DNA from: Streptomyces parvus
GTDB lineage: Bacteria; Actinomycetota; Actinomycetes; Streptomycetales; Streptomycetaceae
Assembly (NCBI RefSeq): GCF_032121415.1
Contig: NZ_CP135079.1
Coordinates: 6,634,001-6,698,000, forward strand
DNA length: 64,000 nucleotides
Direction: 5' to 3'
Shown here: piece by piece, positions 8,517-16,379 of the stretch
Layout of the letters: every line of letters begins with the position of its first letter
Position numbering within the stretch: the stretch's first letter is position 1
Translations under genes and position numbers: made by a program
Notes under the pieces: model-generated
Seen by the model: the letters and a program-made list of their open reading frames with translations, nothing else
Told to the model about the DNA's origin: nothing
Databases searched by the model: none

Positions 8517-8732
8517 ATGGCACACTCCGCCGTTTCCGCGACGGAGACATCCGAGATCACTCCGATCTCGGCGAAGGCCCTTGCCCCGTGGGCGGTCTTC
8601 TTCGGCATTCTCATGCTCGTCCTGCTGTACTTCGTCGGCGCCGAACAGGGCGCCACCGCACTCATCTCGGGCGAAGGCGTCCACGAGTGGGTTCACGACG
8701 GCCGCCATCTGCTGGGCTTCCCCTGCCACTGA
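8517..8732 (+). CDS. cbtB: CbtB family cobalt transporter small subunit
   Basis: A 71-residue protein with a single membrane span (about 23-43) and the C-terminal histidine motif EWVHDGRHLLGFPCH typical of CbtB, thought to bind cobalt. The start has a strong AGGAGG site. It lies directly under the cobalamin riboswitch and 98 bases ahead of cbtA; together they form a predicted B12-regulated cobalt uptake system found in many actinomycetes. Confidence 0.93.
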   Translation: MAHSAVSATETSEITPISAKALAPWAVFFGILMLVLLYFVGAEQGATALISGEGVHEWVHDGRHLLGFPCH

Positions 8733-8830
8733 GACACCTGAGGAACCAGGGCCCCGCCCGGGACATCACCCCCCGGGGGAGTCAGCGGACGCGGCCGGCA
8801 GCGGCAAGCAAGAGAAATCAGGAAACCATC

Positions 8831-9586
8831 GTGAACCCCATATCTGTCAGAGCCCTGCTCGTGCGCGGCATGCTCGCGGGTCTGATCGCGGGCGCGCTCG
8901 CGCTCGTCGTCGCCTACTTCCTCGGCGAGTCCCAGGTGGACGCGGCCATCGCCCTCGAAGAGGCCCACAGTCATGACCACGGCGGCGGCGAGGAGTTGGT
9001 CAGCCGCACCATGCAGGCCACCGGCGGACTCGCCACCGGCGTCCTGGTATTCGGCGTCGCGGTGGGCGGGATCGCCGCCCTCGTGTTCTGCTACGCCCTG
9101 GGCCGCATCGGCGACTTCGGCCCCCGGGCCACGGCGGCGCTGATCGCGGGCGCCGCCCTGCTCACGGTCTACGTCGTACCGTTCCTCAAGTACCCGGCGA
9201 ACCCGCCCGCCGTCGGCAACCCGGACACGATCGGCGAGCGCACCACACTGTTCTTCCTGATGGTCGCTCTCAGCGTGCTGCTGGCCGTCGCCGCCGTCAT
9301 CATCGGCAAGCGGCTCGCACCCCGCCTGGGCAACTGGAACGCGAGCATCGCGGCCGTCGCCGGTTTCGTCCTGCTGATCGGTCTCGCCCACGCCTTCCTC
9401 CCCTCCTTCGACGAGGTGGGCAAGGACTTCCCGGCGACCCTGCTGTGGGAGTTCCGGCTCGCGACGCTGGCGGTCCAGGCGACGCTGTGGAGCACCTTCG
9501 GCATCGTCTTCGGCTATCTCACCGAGCGGCTTCTCAATCCCGCCGTCCGTGCGGCGGTGCCGCGTACCGCGAGTGCGGTGAACTGA
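8831..9586 (+). CDS. cbtA: CbtA family cobalt transporter subunit
   Basis: A 251-residue membrane protein with about five hydrophobic segments, including RGMLAGLIAGALALVVAYFL near the N-terminus, then a metal-binding-looking HSHDHGGG loop near residue 43. This is the standard CbtA arrangement, partner of CbtB for cobalt import. GTG at 8831 follows AGGAAACC; the frame upstream of it is not coding. The operon is closed by the perfect hairpin at 9617-9654. Confidence 0.92.
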   Translation: MNPISVRALLVRGMLAGLIAGALALVVAYFLGESQVDAAIALEEAHSHDHGGGEELVSRTMQATGGLATGVLVFGVAVGGIAALVFCYALGRIGDFGPRATAALIAGAALLTVYVVPFLKYPANPPAVGNPDTIGERTTLFFLMVALSVLLAVAAVIIGKRLAPRLGNWNASIAAVAGFVLLIGLAHAFLPSFDEVGKDFPATLLWEFRLATLAVQATLWSTFGIVFGYLTERLLNPAVRAAVPRTASAVN

Positions 9587-9616
9587 GCCGTACGGACGCG
9601 CGCACACTGACCTGGA

Positions 9617-9654
9617 CGACAGAACCCGCCGGGAGAGTCCGGCGGGTTCTGTCG
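9617..9654 (+). terminator. Rho-independent-type terminator after cbtBA
   Basis: A perfect 16-bp stem with a 6-base loop: CGACAGAACCCGCCGG pairs with its complement ending at 9654. It lies 30 bases past the cbtA stop. As is usual in Streptomyces there is no strong U tract. Confidence 0.8.
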
Positions 9655-9677
9655 TGTGCGGGCGGGTCCGGAGGGGG

Positions 9678-9750
9678 GTAGCGACGCTTTTGAGCGTCGC
9701 TACGATCGCGGGGGTAGCGTTGCTATCGATCTGGTGTTAGCGTTGATAAC
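9678..9750 (+). promoter_or_regulatory. Candidate TetR operator cluster before the SDR gene
   Basis: Three related elements lie within 73 bp: a perfect 11-bp inverted repeat with arms GTAGCGACGCT and AGCGTCGCTAC (9678-9703), TAGCGTTGCTATC (9715-9727), and TTAGCGTTGATAAC (9737-9750). All share TAGCG. A further TAGCG lies at 10580-10584 beside the start of the TetR gene. Arrayed partly palindromic sites directly upstream of an SDR-TetR operon suggest autoregulation. The first repeat could alternatively act as a second terminator for cbtBA. Confidence 0.5.
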
Positions 9751-9798
9751 ATCGGGTTTCACGGAACCGCCGCGACCCCAGTCGCCAGGAGCATTGCC

Positions 9799-10560
9799 AT
9801 GACCGAACAGTCCGCAGCCGCATCGGCATCCGCGCCTCGCCGGGTGGCCGTGGTCACCGGAGGGTCGCGGGGCATCGGCCGCGAGAGCGCCGAACGGCTC
9901 GCCGCCGACGGCTTCGCGGTCGTCGTGAACTACGCGGGCAACCGGACCGAGGCCGAAGCCGCCGTCGCCGCGATCACCGCCGCGGGCGGCGAGGCCGTCG
10001 CCCAGCAGGCGGACGTGGCCGACGAGGTGGCGGTCGCCGCTCTCTTCGATGCTGCCGAGGAAGCGTTCGGCGGGATCGACGTGGTGGTGCACGCGGCGGG
10101 GGTCATGGCGCTCGCCCCGCTGGCCGAGCTCGAACTCGACACGCTCGACCGGATGCACCGCACCAACATCCGGGGCACGTTCGTCGTCGACCAGCAGGCG
10201 GCGCGGCGGGTGCGCGCGGGCGGCGCGATCATCAACTTCTCCAGTTCGGTGCTGTCGCTGGCCCTCCCCGGCTACACCGCGTACGCCGCGACCAAGGGTG
10301 CCGTCGAGGCCATGACCCTGATCCTCGCCCGGGAGCTGCGCGGCCGGGACATCACGGTCAACGCCGTGGCTCCGGGGCCGACCGCCACCGCTCTCTTCCT
10401 GGACGGCAAGGACGAGGAGACCGTCGCACGGATGGCCGCCCAGCCGCCGCTGGAACGGCTGGGGACCCCGCAGGACATAGCCGAAGTGGTCTCCTTCCTC
10501 GCCGGCCCGGCCCGCTGGGTCAACGGGCAGGTGCTGCGGGCCAACGGCGGCATCGTCTGA
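9799..10560 (+). CDS. SDR family oxidoreductase
   Basis: A 253-residue classical short-chain dehydrogenase: NAD(P)-binding TGGSRGIG at about 16-23, a HAAG segment in place of NNAG, catalytic Ser in NFSSSV, and YAATK (Tyr-x-x-x-Lys) near 157-161, ending with a FabG-like C-terminus. Such enzymes reduce ketones or oxidise alcohols; the substrate is unknown. Eight bases separate it from the downstream TetR gene, so they form an operon. ATG at 9799 follows AGGAGCATTGCC. Confidence 0.88.
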   Translation: MTEQSAAASASAPRRVAVVTGGSRGIGRESAERLAADGFAVVVNYAGNRTEAEAAVAAITAAGGEAVAQQADVADEVAVAALFDAAEEAFGGIDVVVHAAGVMALAPLAELELDTLDRMHRTNIRGTFVVDQQAARRVRAGGAIINFSSSVLSLALPGYTAYAATKGAVEAMTLILARELRGRDITVNAVAPGPTATALFLDGKDEETVARMAAQPPLERLGTPQDIAEVVSFLAGPARWVNGQVLRANGGIV

Positions 10561-10568
10561 GGGTCGCC

Positions 10569-11312
10569 GTGCCGCTTGATAGCGTCCGTCCGGTGAGCAC
10601 GAGTACCCGGACACGCATCCTGGAAGTGGCCGCCACCCTGGTCAGGGAATCGCCCGACGGCGACATCTCCACGCGCGCCGTGTGCGAGGCCGCCAAGGTG
10701 GGCCCACCGGCCCTCTACCGCCACTTCGGCGACAAGGAAGGACTGCTGTCGGCCGTCGTCGACCACGGCTTCGAGGAATACCTGGCGACGAAGAGGGAGC
10801 GCGGCGAGACGACGGACGCCGTGGAGGACCTGCGCCGGGGATGGGACAGCCACATCGCCTTCGCCCTCGACAACCGCAATCTCTACCGGCTGATGAACTC
10901 GCCGGCGATGCGCACCCCGCCCGCCGCGGCGCTGGAGTCCCACCGGATCCTCACCGGAGACCTCGAACGGGCCGCCGCCCAGGGCCGCATACGCGTCGCG
11001 CCCGAGCTGGCCGCCCAGATGATCATGTCGGCCAACGTGGGGGTGGCCCTGATGCTGGTCTCCCGTCCGGCGACGTTCGACGACATCGGGGTGTCCCACC
11101 GGGTGCGGGACGCGCTGTACGCGACGGTGCTCACACCGGAACCACCGCGGGAACCGTCGGCGAGCGTACCGGCGGACGCCGAAGTCCCCACGGCAGCAGC
11201 CCGGTTGAGCGCTCTGCTGCGGAAGGAGCGCGGGGCGGGGCTGAGCACCGCCGAGGCGGCGCTGATGAAGGAGTGGCTCGACCGGGTGGCGAACGCCTGC
11301 CCGGAGACCTGA
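10569..11312 (+). CDS. TetR/AcrR family transcriptional regulator
   Basis: A 247-residue repressor-type protein. The N-terminal HTH (TRILEVAATLV...ISTRAVCEAAKVGPPALYRHFGDKEGL) is clear; the C-terminal ligand domain is variable and ends with a 40-residue tail (LSALLRKERGAGLSTAEAALMKEWLDRV). GTG 10569 is preferred because GAGGG sits 5 bases before it; GTG 10593 is the alternative. It probably controls the SDR upstream through the TAGCG-containing elements at 9678-9750; the ligand is unknown. Confidence 0.85.
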   Translation: MPLDSVRPVSTSTRTRILEVAATLVRESPDGDISTRAVCEAAKVGPPALYRHFGDKEGLLSAVVDHGFEEYLATKRERGETTDAVEDLRRGWDSHIAFALDNRNLYRLMNSPAMRTPPAAALESHRILTGDLERAAAQGRIRVAPELAAQMIMSANVGVALMLVSRPATFDDIGVSHRVRDALYATVLTPEPPREPSASVPADAEVPTAAARLSALLRKERGAGLSTAEAALMKEWLDRVANACPET

Positions 11313-11409
11313 ACCGAGGCGTCGGACATGACGCCGCCCCGGGTGCGAGAGTGCGGGGAAGCCGGGATGTCGGCGCGTCCAGGTGCCCAGGTGTCCAGGA
11401 GTCCTTGCG

Positions 11410-12075
11410 TCAGGGTGCGGGGGAGGGGGCGTCGTGGTCGCGTAGGCCGTCCTCGATGCGGCGGGCCGCGTTCCCGAGGATCTGCTCGAGGTCCTTCCGT
11501 ACCTCGTGTTCCGTGCTGCCGTGCGGTGCGTATGCGGACACCGTCAGCACCAGGTCGCCGTTCCGTAGGAGGAGGGTGCGGCCGGGGCGGCCCCGGTCGT
11601 CGGCCGGCAGCGAGTAGGCGTCCTCGTGCACCTTCTCGGGCCCACGCCCGTGAGCGCGGTCGAGATCCTCCTTGACGCGGTACGCGTGACGGGCGGGCTC
11701 GGCGTCCTCGTACACCGAGGCCGTGGCGCTGAGCTCCCAGAACGCGCCGTCCGGGCCCTTGAGGTCCGCGAGGCAGCCGGTCCGCCGGTAGAGCGGCCGC
11801 GCGCCGTCCTCACCGACGTCCTCCAGGGCGTCGGGGGAGGCGGAGTCGGTGGTGCTGCCGAGGCTGAAGCCTTCGGCGGGCGGTGCGCCCGTGAGGAGGT
11901 CGCACGGCCTGGCGGTCCAGCTGTGAACCCCCGGCGGACGAGCGCGCAGCTCCGCCGCCTCCCTCTTCGTCCCGTCGTCGCCACCGCCGGAGCAGCCTGC
12001 CGAGGCCGCCACCGCCAGCCCGATGAGCGCGGCCGACCGCGCCCGGCGTAACGCGGCGTTCCTGGATCCCTTCAT
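11410..12075 (-). CDS. Putative lipoprotein of unknown function
   Basis: A 221-residue protein starting with a basic n-region and hydrophobic segment (MKGSRNAALRRARSAALIGL) ending in the lipobox AASAGC at about 25-30, so it should be lipid-anchored outside the membrane. The mature part has three or four Cys (PCDLL, GCLAD) and no recognised catalytic motif; it resembles the DUF3558-type secreted actinobacterial lipoproteins in size and in the PCDLLT... pattern, but I am not sure of that assignment. ATG 12075 was chosen over longer frames because the signal peptide begins there. Confidence 0.65.
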   Translation of the reverse strand: MKGSRNAALRRARSAALIGLAVAASAGCSGGGDDGTKREAAELRARPPGVHSWTARPCDLLTGAPPAEGFSLGSTTDSASPDALEDVGEDGARPLYRRTGCLADLKGPDGAFWELSATASVYEDAEPARHAYRVKEDLDRAHGRGPEKVHEDAYSLPADDRGRPGRTLLLRNGDLVLTVSAYAPHGSTEHEVRKDLEQILGNAARRIEDGLRDHDAPSPAP

Positions 12076-12136
12076 CTCCCACCCCTTCGCCCTGGAGATC
12101 CCATTGTCCGATGCCCGTACCGGCGGGTAAAGGACA

Positions 12137-12166
12137 CCGGGCCCGCACCGAAGGGTGCGGGCCCGG
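12137..12166 (-). terminator. Hairpin terminator between TPR gene and lipoprotein gene
   Basis: A 13-bp perfect GC stem (CCGGGCCCGCACC and complement) with a 4-base loop. It lies just past the stop of the leftward TPR gene (12188) and upstream of the lipoprotein gene. Confidence 0.65.
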
Positions 12167-12187
12167 CAGGAGGCACGGGGCGGCGGC

Positions 12188-12553
12188 TCAGGAGCGTTCG
12201 GCTCCGGGGCCGAAATCACCGGTGAGGGCAGCGGCCATCCGCAGGTGCGGCGCCGCGTCGGCGGTGCGCCCCTGGCGTTCCAGTGTCCGGCCGAGCATGA
12301 GGTGCGCGTACGTCTCCACCGGGTCCAGCTCCAGGATCCTCCGCAGTTCCTCCTCCGCCTTTCCCAGCCGGGCGGAGTGGTAGTAGGAGCGAGCCAGCAG
12401 CAGCCGCGGCGCGACCTGCTCCGGCACCTCCTCGACGAGGCCGCCCAGAATCCGCGCGGCCGTCAGGTACTCCTTCGCCTCGAAGAACATCTGCGCCCGG
12501 TCCCACCGGTCGGCGGCGGTGCCGAACTCGTAGTAGGTCTCGGTCTCGCTCAC
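12188..12553 (-). CDS. Tetratricopeptide repeat protein
   Basis: A 121-residue protein made almost entirely of about three TPR units: WDRAQMFFEAKEYLTAARIL, APRLLLARSYYHSARLGKAEEEL and TYAHLMLGRTLERQGRTADAAPHL show the W/L-G-Y-A-P spacing of the repeat. It would act as a small protein-interaction scaffold. It diverges from the pirin gene; partners are unknown. Confidence 0.8.
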   Translation of the reverse strand: MSETETYYEFGTAADRWDRAQMFFEAKEYLTAARILGGLVEEVPEQVAPRLLLARSYYHSARLGKAEEELRRILELDPVETYAHLMLGRTLERQGRTADAAPHLRMAAALTGDFGPGAERS

Positions 12554-12700
12554 GTGTCCTCCTTCGTGTGGTGCGGGCCGTCTCCGGCCCGCCCCGCCGT
12601 ACGTTCAGGCATGACAACATCGCAAACTGGTTGAACATTCCACTAAAATTCTGGCGTGGGACCCGGTGCTCCACGCCGCTACGGGAATAGGTTGAGCGCC

Positions 12701-13666
12701 ATGAGCAATCTCGATCGCCAGGCCACGCCCTCCGTCTGCGGCGGGCGGGGTTTCGTCGTCGCCGAGCCCGTCCGTGAACTGCTGGCTCCCCGCCGCGTCC
12801 AACTGGGTGAGTCCACCGAGGTCCGCCGTCTGCTGCCCAACCTCGGCCGGCGCATGGTGGGCGCTTGGGCCTTCGTGGACCACTACGGGCCCGACGACAT
12901 CGCCGACGAGCCGGGCATGCAGGTCCCGCCGCATCCGCACATGGGCCTCCAGACCGTCAGCTGGCTCCACGACGGGGAGGTGCTCCACCGGGACAGTTTG
13001 GGCAGTCTGCAGACGGTACGCCCCCGCGAACTGGGCCTGATGACCTCGGGCCGCGCCATCAGCCACTCCGAGGAGAGCCCGAGGGAACACGCCCGGCTTC
13101 TGCACGGAGCGCAGCTCTGGGTGGCCCTTCCGGACGCGCACCGCCATGTCGAGCCGCACTTCCAGCACCACGCGGACCTGCCCGTCGTCACCGCTCCCGG
13201 CCTGTCCGCCACCGTCATCCTCGGCGAACTGGACGGGGCGGCCTCGCCCGGTACGGCGTACACGCCGATCGTCGGCGCCGACCTCTCCCTGACCGGAGGC
13301 GCCGAGACCCGCCTGCCCGTGGACCCCGACTTCGAGTACGCGGTCCTGTCCATGTCGGGCGAGGCCGAGGTCGACGGCGTACCCGTGCTGCCCGGCTCGA
13401 TGCTCTACCTCGGCTGCGGTCGCACCGAACTGCCGCTGCGCGCCGTCTCCGACGCCGGCCTCATGCTCCTGGGCGGCGAGCCGTTCGAGGAGGAGCTCGT
13501 GATGTTCTGGAACTGGATCGGACGGTCCCAGGAGGAAATCGCACAGGCCCGCGACGACTGGATGAACGGCACCCGCTTCGGTGAGGTGAAGGGCTACGCC
13601 GGTCCTCCGATTCCAGCCCCCGAGCTGCCTCCGGTGCCGCTGAAGGCGCGAGGAAGGGTGCGCTGA
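12701..13666 (+). CDS. Pirin family protein
   Basis: A 321-residue bicupin. The N-terminal cupin carries the metal motif PPHPHMGLQTVSW (two His) with later ISHSEESP (His, Glu), as in pirins, which are iron-binding redox-sensing or quercetinase-like proteins. The C-terminal cupin (VLSMSGEAEVDG, LPGSMLYLGCG) is intact. ATG 12701 is preferred over an upstream in-frame GTG at 12656 because the conserved sequence begins after it. The 147-bp gap to the TPR gene holds an AT-rich patch (12620-12655), a likely divergent promoter area. Confidence 0.9.
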   Translation: MSNLDRQATPSVCGGRGFVVAEPVRELLAPRRVQLGESTEVRRLLPNLGRRMVGAWAFVDHYGPDDIADEPGMQVPPHPHMGLQTVSWLHDGEVLHRDSLGSLQTVRPRELGLMTSGRAISHSEESPREHARLLHGAQLWVALPDAHRHVEPHFQHHADLPVVTAPGLSATVILGELDGAASPGTAYTPIVGADLSLTGGAETRLPVDPDFEYAVLSMSGEAEVDGVPVLPGSMLYLGCGRTELPLRAVSDAGLMLLGGEPFEEELVMFWNWIGRSQEEIAQARDDWMNGTRFGEVKGYAGPPIPAPELPPVPLKARGRVR

Positions 13667-13755
13667 GCCGGGGTGGGAGCCCGGCCGGCTGGCTTCAGCG
13701 CGACTGCCACGATCTTGCCGACGGGGTGGAGGGCGGGCATGGCCGAGGTTCGGGA

Positions 13756-14892
13756 TCAGTTGGAATGCGCGCCTTGGGCGTGGTGACTTCCAAGCCGCAG
13801 CATGACTTTGCTGCTCCCGCTCGCCGGATCGGCGGCAACGGCGAGTGCCTCCTCGGCCCGTTCCAGCGGGAAACGGTGGGTGATCAGCGGGGTCACGTCC
13901 AGTCCGTCCCGGAGGGCGCGCAGGGCGTCGTCGATCTCCTCGACGAAGCGGTACGAGCCGATCCAGGTGATCTCCCGGGTTACCAGGTCACCGAGTGCCA
14001 CGGGTACGGCCGTGCCAGGCAGGTTGCCGACCTGGACGAGGGTTCCGCCGCGGGCTGTGGCCCGCAGTACAGGCCCCAGCGCGGCCGGGGCGCCGGACGC
14101 CTCGAAGACCACGTCCACGTCCTGGGGCAGTCCCTCGCCGGCGGAGAGGTCGCATGTCTCGTCAGCGCCCATGGCGCGGGCGACGGCGAGCGAGGACGAC
14201 GCCAGGTCGGCGGCGACGACCCGGCCCGCACCACGGTGCCGGGCGGCGGCGACGACCAGGGAGCCGATGGGGCCGCAGCCGTTGACCAGGACCGTGCGGC
14301 CCCTCAGCTCCGGGACCCGGCTCACGGCGTGCAGCGCGACGGCCAACGGCTCGGCGAGTGCGCCCTGCTCGGTGGAGACGCCGTCCGGCAGAGGTCGGAT
14401 CTGGGCGGCGTGGACCGCCCGGTACTCGCTGAACCCGCCGTCGGTGTGCGGATCGAAGGCCGCCGAACCGAAGTACCGGACGCGCGGATAGAGGTTCGTC
14501 CGTCCGGCGAGCCGCTCGGGAAGGACGCTGTCACCCATGGGCCGGGCCGGATGCACGGTGACCGCCTGCCCCATGTCGAGACCGGTGACCCGGTCGCCGA
14601 GTGCGGCGATCCGGCCCGCGAACTCGTGCCCGAGCACCAACGGGTGCGCGAGCGTGGCGGTGCCGGACGCCCCCTTCTTCCAGTAGGCGATGTCGGATCC
14701 GCAGATCCCGCCCCACTCCACGGCCAGCAGCACCTCGCCCGCGCCGGGCACGGGCCGGGCTCGGTCGTCGATGCGTACGTCGTCGGCGCCGTGCACCACG
14801 ACCGCCCTCATCCGGCTGCCGCCGGCGGTCACGGGCCCGGAACCTTCCGCTGCGGGAGTCCGCGCGGCTCCCGCTCGGTCGATCGACTTCAT
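13756..14892 (-). CDS. Zinc-binding alcohol dehydrogenase (L-idonate 5-dehydrogenase-like)
   Basis: A 378-residue MDR enzyme with catalytic zinc residues in ICGSD and LGHEFAG, a Rossmann motif VNGCGPIGSLV, and PHTDGGFSEY as in idonate/threonine dehydrogenases. The structural-zinc loop, normally with four Cys before NLC, reads HPARPMGDSVLPERLAGRTNLY and has none. Reaction (known for relatives): NAD(P)-dependent oxidation of L-idonate or a related polyol at C5. ATG 14892 overlaps the MFS stop (ATGA); ATG 14811 is an alternative removing a 27-residue low-complexity lead. Last gene of the sugar-acid operon. Confidence 0.83.
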   Translation of the reverse strand: MKSIDRAGAARTPAAEGSGPVTAGGSRMRAVVVHGADDVRIDDRARPVPGAGEVLLAVEWGGICGSDIAYWKKGASGTATLAHPLVLGHEFAGRIAALGDRVTGLDMGQAVTVHPARPMGDSVLPERLAGRTNLYPRVRYFGSAAFDPHTDGGFSEYRAVHAAQIRPLPDGVSTEQGALAEPLAVALHAVSRVPELRGRTVLVNGCGPIGSLVVAAARHRGAGRVVAADLASSSLAVARAMGADETCDLSAGEGLPQDVDVVFEASGAPAALGPVLRATARGGTLVQVGNLPGTAVPVALGDLVTREITWIGSYRFVEEIDDALRALRDGLDVTPLITHRFPLERAEEALAVAADPASGSSKVMLRLGSHHAQGAHSN

Positions 14893-16283
14893 ACGGCGTC
14901 CTCCAGCCGGACCAGGTCCCGTCCGCGCGTCTCGGGTGCGAGGTAGGCGCTGACGAAGGTGATGAGCGAGTAGACGATGAGCATGGCGGCGATGGGCCAC
15001 CAGCTGTTGGTGACGGCGGTGAGTGTGGCCGCGAGTACCGGGCCGATCGCGGTGGCGAGGATGCCGCCGATCTCCTTGGAGAGCGCGAGCTGTGTGAACC
15101 GGGTCCGCGAGCCGAAGAGTTCGGCCATGGTGACGCTTTCGAGCGAGAACAGCCCGAGGACGCCGATGTTCAGACCGAGGACCATGCCGAGCATCACGCC
15201 CGGGGTCGACCCGGAGGTGATGAGGAGCATGACCGGGAAGGCAAGGACCACGGTCAGGGCCGAGAGTACGAGGTAGACCGCGCGGCGTCCGAAGCGGTCG
15301 CCCAGCAGACCGACCAGCGGCACGGTGGCGAAGCCCAACAGCGAGCCGTACACGATCGCGTCCGTCGGCACGGACCGCTCGACCGCCAGGTTGGTGGCGA
15401 GGTAGCCCACCAGGAAGGTCTGGATCAGTCCGGAGTTGCCGGCCTGGCCGAAGCGCAGCCCCAGCGCGAGGAAGAACGCCTTGCCCTTGCGCTGGCGGAT
15501 CCCCGCCGCGAGCATGCCGCCCTTCTGCTCGTCGGCCGTGGCGATGACGGACTCGACCTCGTCACGGTCCAGTGCCATGCCGTCCACCACGTCGGGGCGC
15601 TCCTCGAAGACCGGGCTCTCCTTGAGGCTGCGCCGCATCCAGACCGCGAAGATCATCAACAGGAAGCTCAGCAGGAAGGGCAGCCGCCAGCCCCAGGAGA
15701 GCAGCTGCTCCTCGCTGAGCACGGCGAGCAGGACGGCCCACAGGCCCGACGCGGCGAGCGTCCCGGAGTTCGTGCCGAGCGACACCAGCGAGGAGATCAG
15801 GCCGCGCCGCCCGACAGGTGCGTACTCGGCCAGCATGACGGTGGCCCCGGCGATCTCGGCACCGGCGCCGAAGCCCTGTACCAGCCGCAGCGCGACGAGC
15901 AGGATCGGCGCGAGGATGCCGATGGTGGCGTACGTGGGCAGCGCGCCGATCAGGGTGGTGGAGGCACCCATCAGCAGGATGGTGATGTACAAGACCTTCT
16001 TACGGCCGAGCCGGTCGCCCATCCGCCCGAAGTAGACGGCCCCGGCGAGGCGGGCGACGTATCCGACGCCGTATGTGGCCATGGCGGCGATCAGCCCGAT
16101 GGCCGGGCTGACGTCTGGGAAGAAGATCTTGTTGAAGACGATCGCGGCGGCCAGCGAGTAGAGCTGGAAGTCCATGAACTCCATGGCTGTACCGAGCCAG
16201 CCCGAGACGGCGGCGCGGGTCAGGTCGCGTGTGCTGCGCTGTGCGGAGGGCGTCTGCTGGGCGGCTGTGACGCTGTCCTTCAT
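14889..16283 (-). CDS. MFS transporter, metabolite:H+ symporter type
   Basis: A 464-residue 12-span permease. It has the MHS-subfamily signatures: WLGTAMEFMDFQLYS at the first span, FGRMGDRLGRKKVL between spans 2 and 3, and LVQGFGAGAEIAGATVML around span 4, followed by RRGLISSLVSLG. Known relatives import organic acids such as shikimate, citrate or alpha-ketoglutarate by proton symport. Position between sugar-acid dehydrogenase genes suggests it imports their substrate (an aldonate or hexuronate; inference). Confidence 0.9.
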   Translation of the reverse strand: MKDSVTAAQQTPSAQRSTRDLTRAAVSGWLGTAMEFMDFQLYSLAAAIVFNKIFFPDVSPAIGLIAAMATYGVGYVARLAGAVYFGRMGDRLGRKKVLYITILLMGASTTLIGALPTYATIGILAPILLVALRLVQGFGAGAEIAGATVMLAEYAPVGRRGLISSLVSLGTNSGTLAASGLWAVLLAVLSEEQLLSWGWRLPFLLSFLLMIFAVWMRRSLKESPVFEERPDVVDGMALDRDEVESVIATADEQKGGMLAAGIRQRKGKAFFLALGLRFGQAGNSGLIQTFLVGYLATNLAVERSVPTDAIVYGSLLGFATVPLVGLLGDRFGRRAVYLVLSALTVVLAFPVMLLITSGSTPGVMLGMVLGLNIGVLGLFSLESVTMAELFGSRTRFTQLALSKEIGGILATAIGPVLAATLTAVTNSWWPIAAMLIVYSLITFVSAYLAPETRGRDLVRLEDAV

Positions 16284-16379
16284 CGTGAACTCCGTTGTTC
16301 GGAACCGAGGAAGCTCTTGGGGACGGGAACGGGGGCAGGGAGGCGGATACAGGGGGCGGGCGAAGGTCCGGGCACGGTG

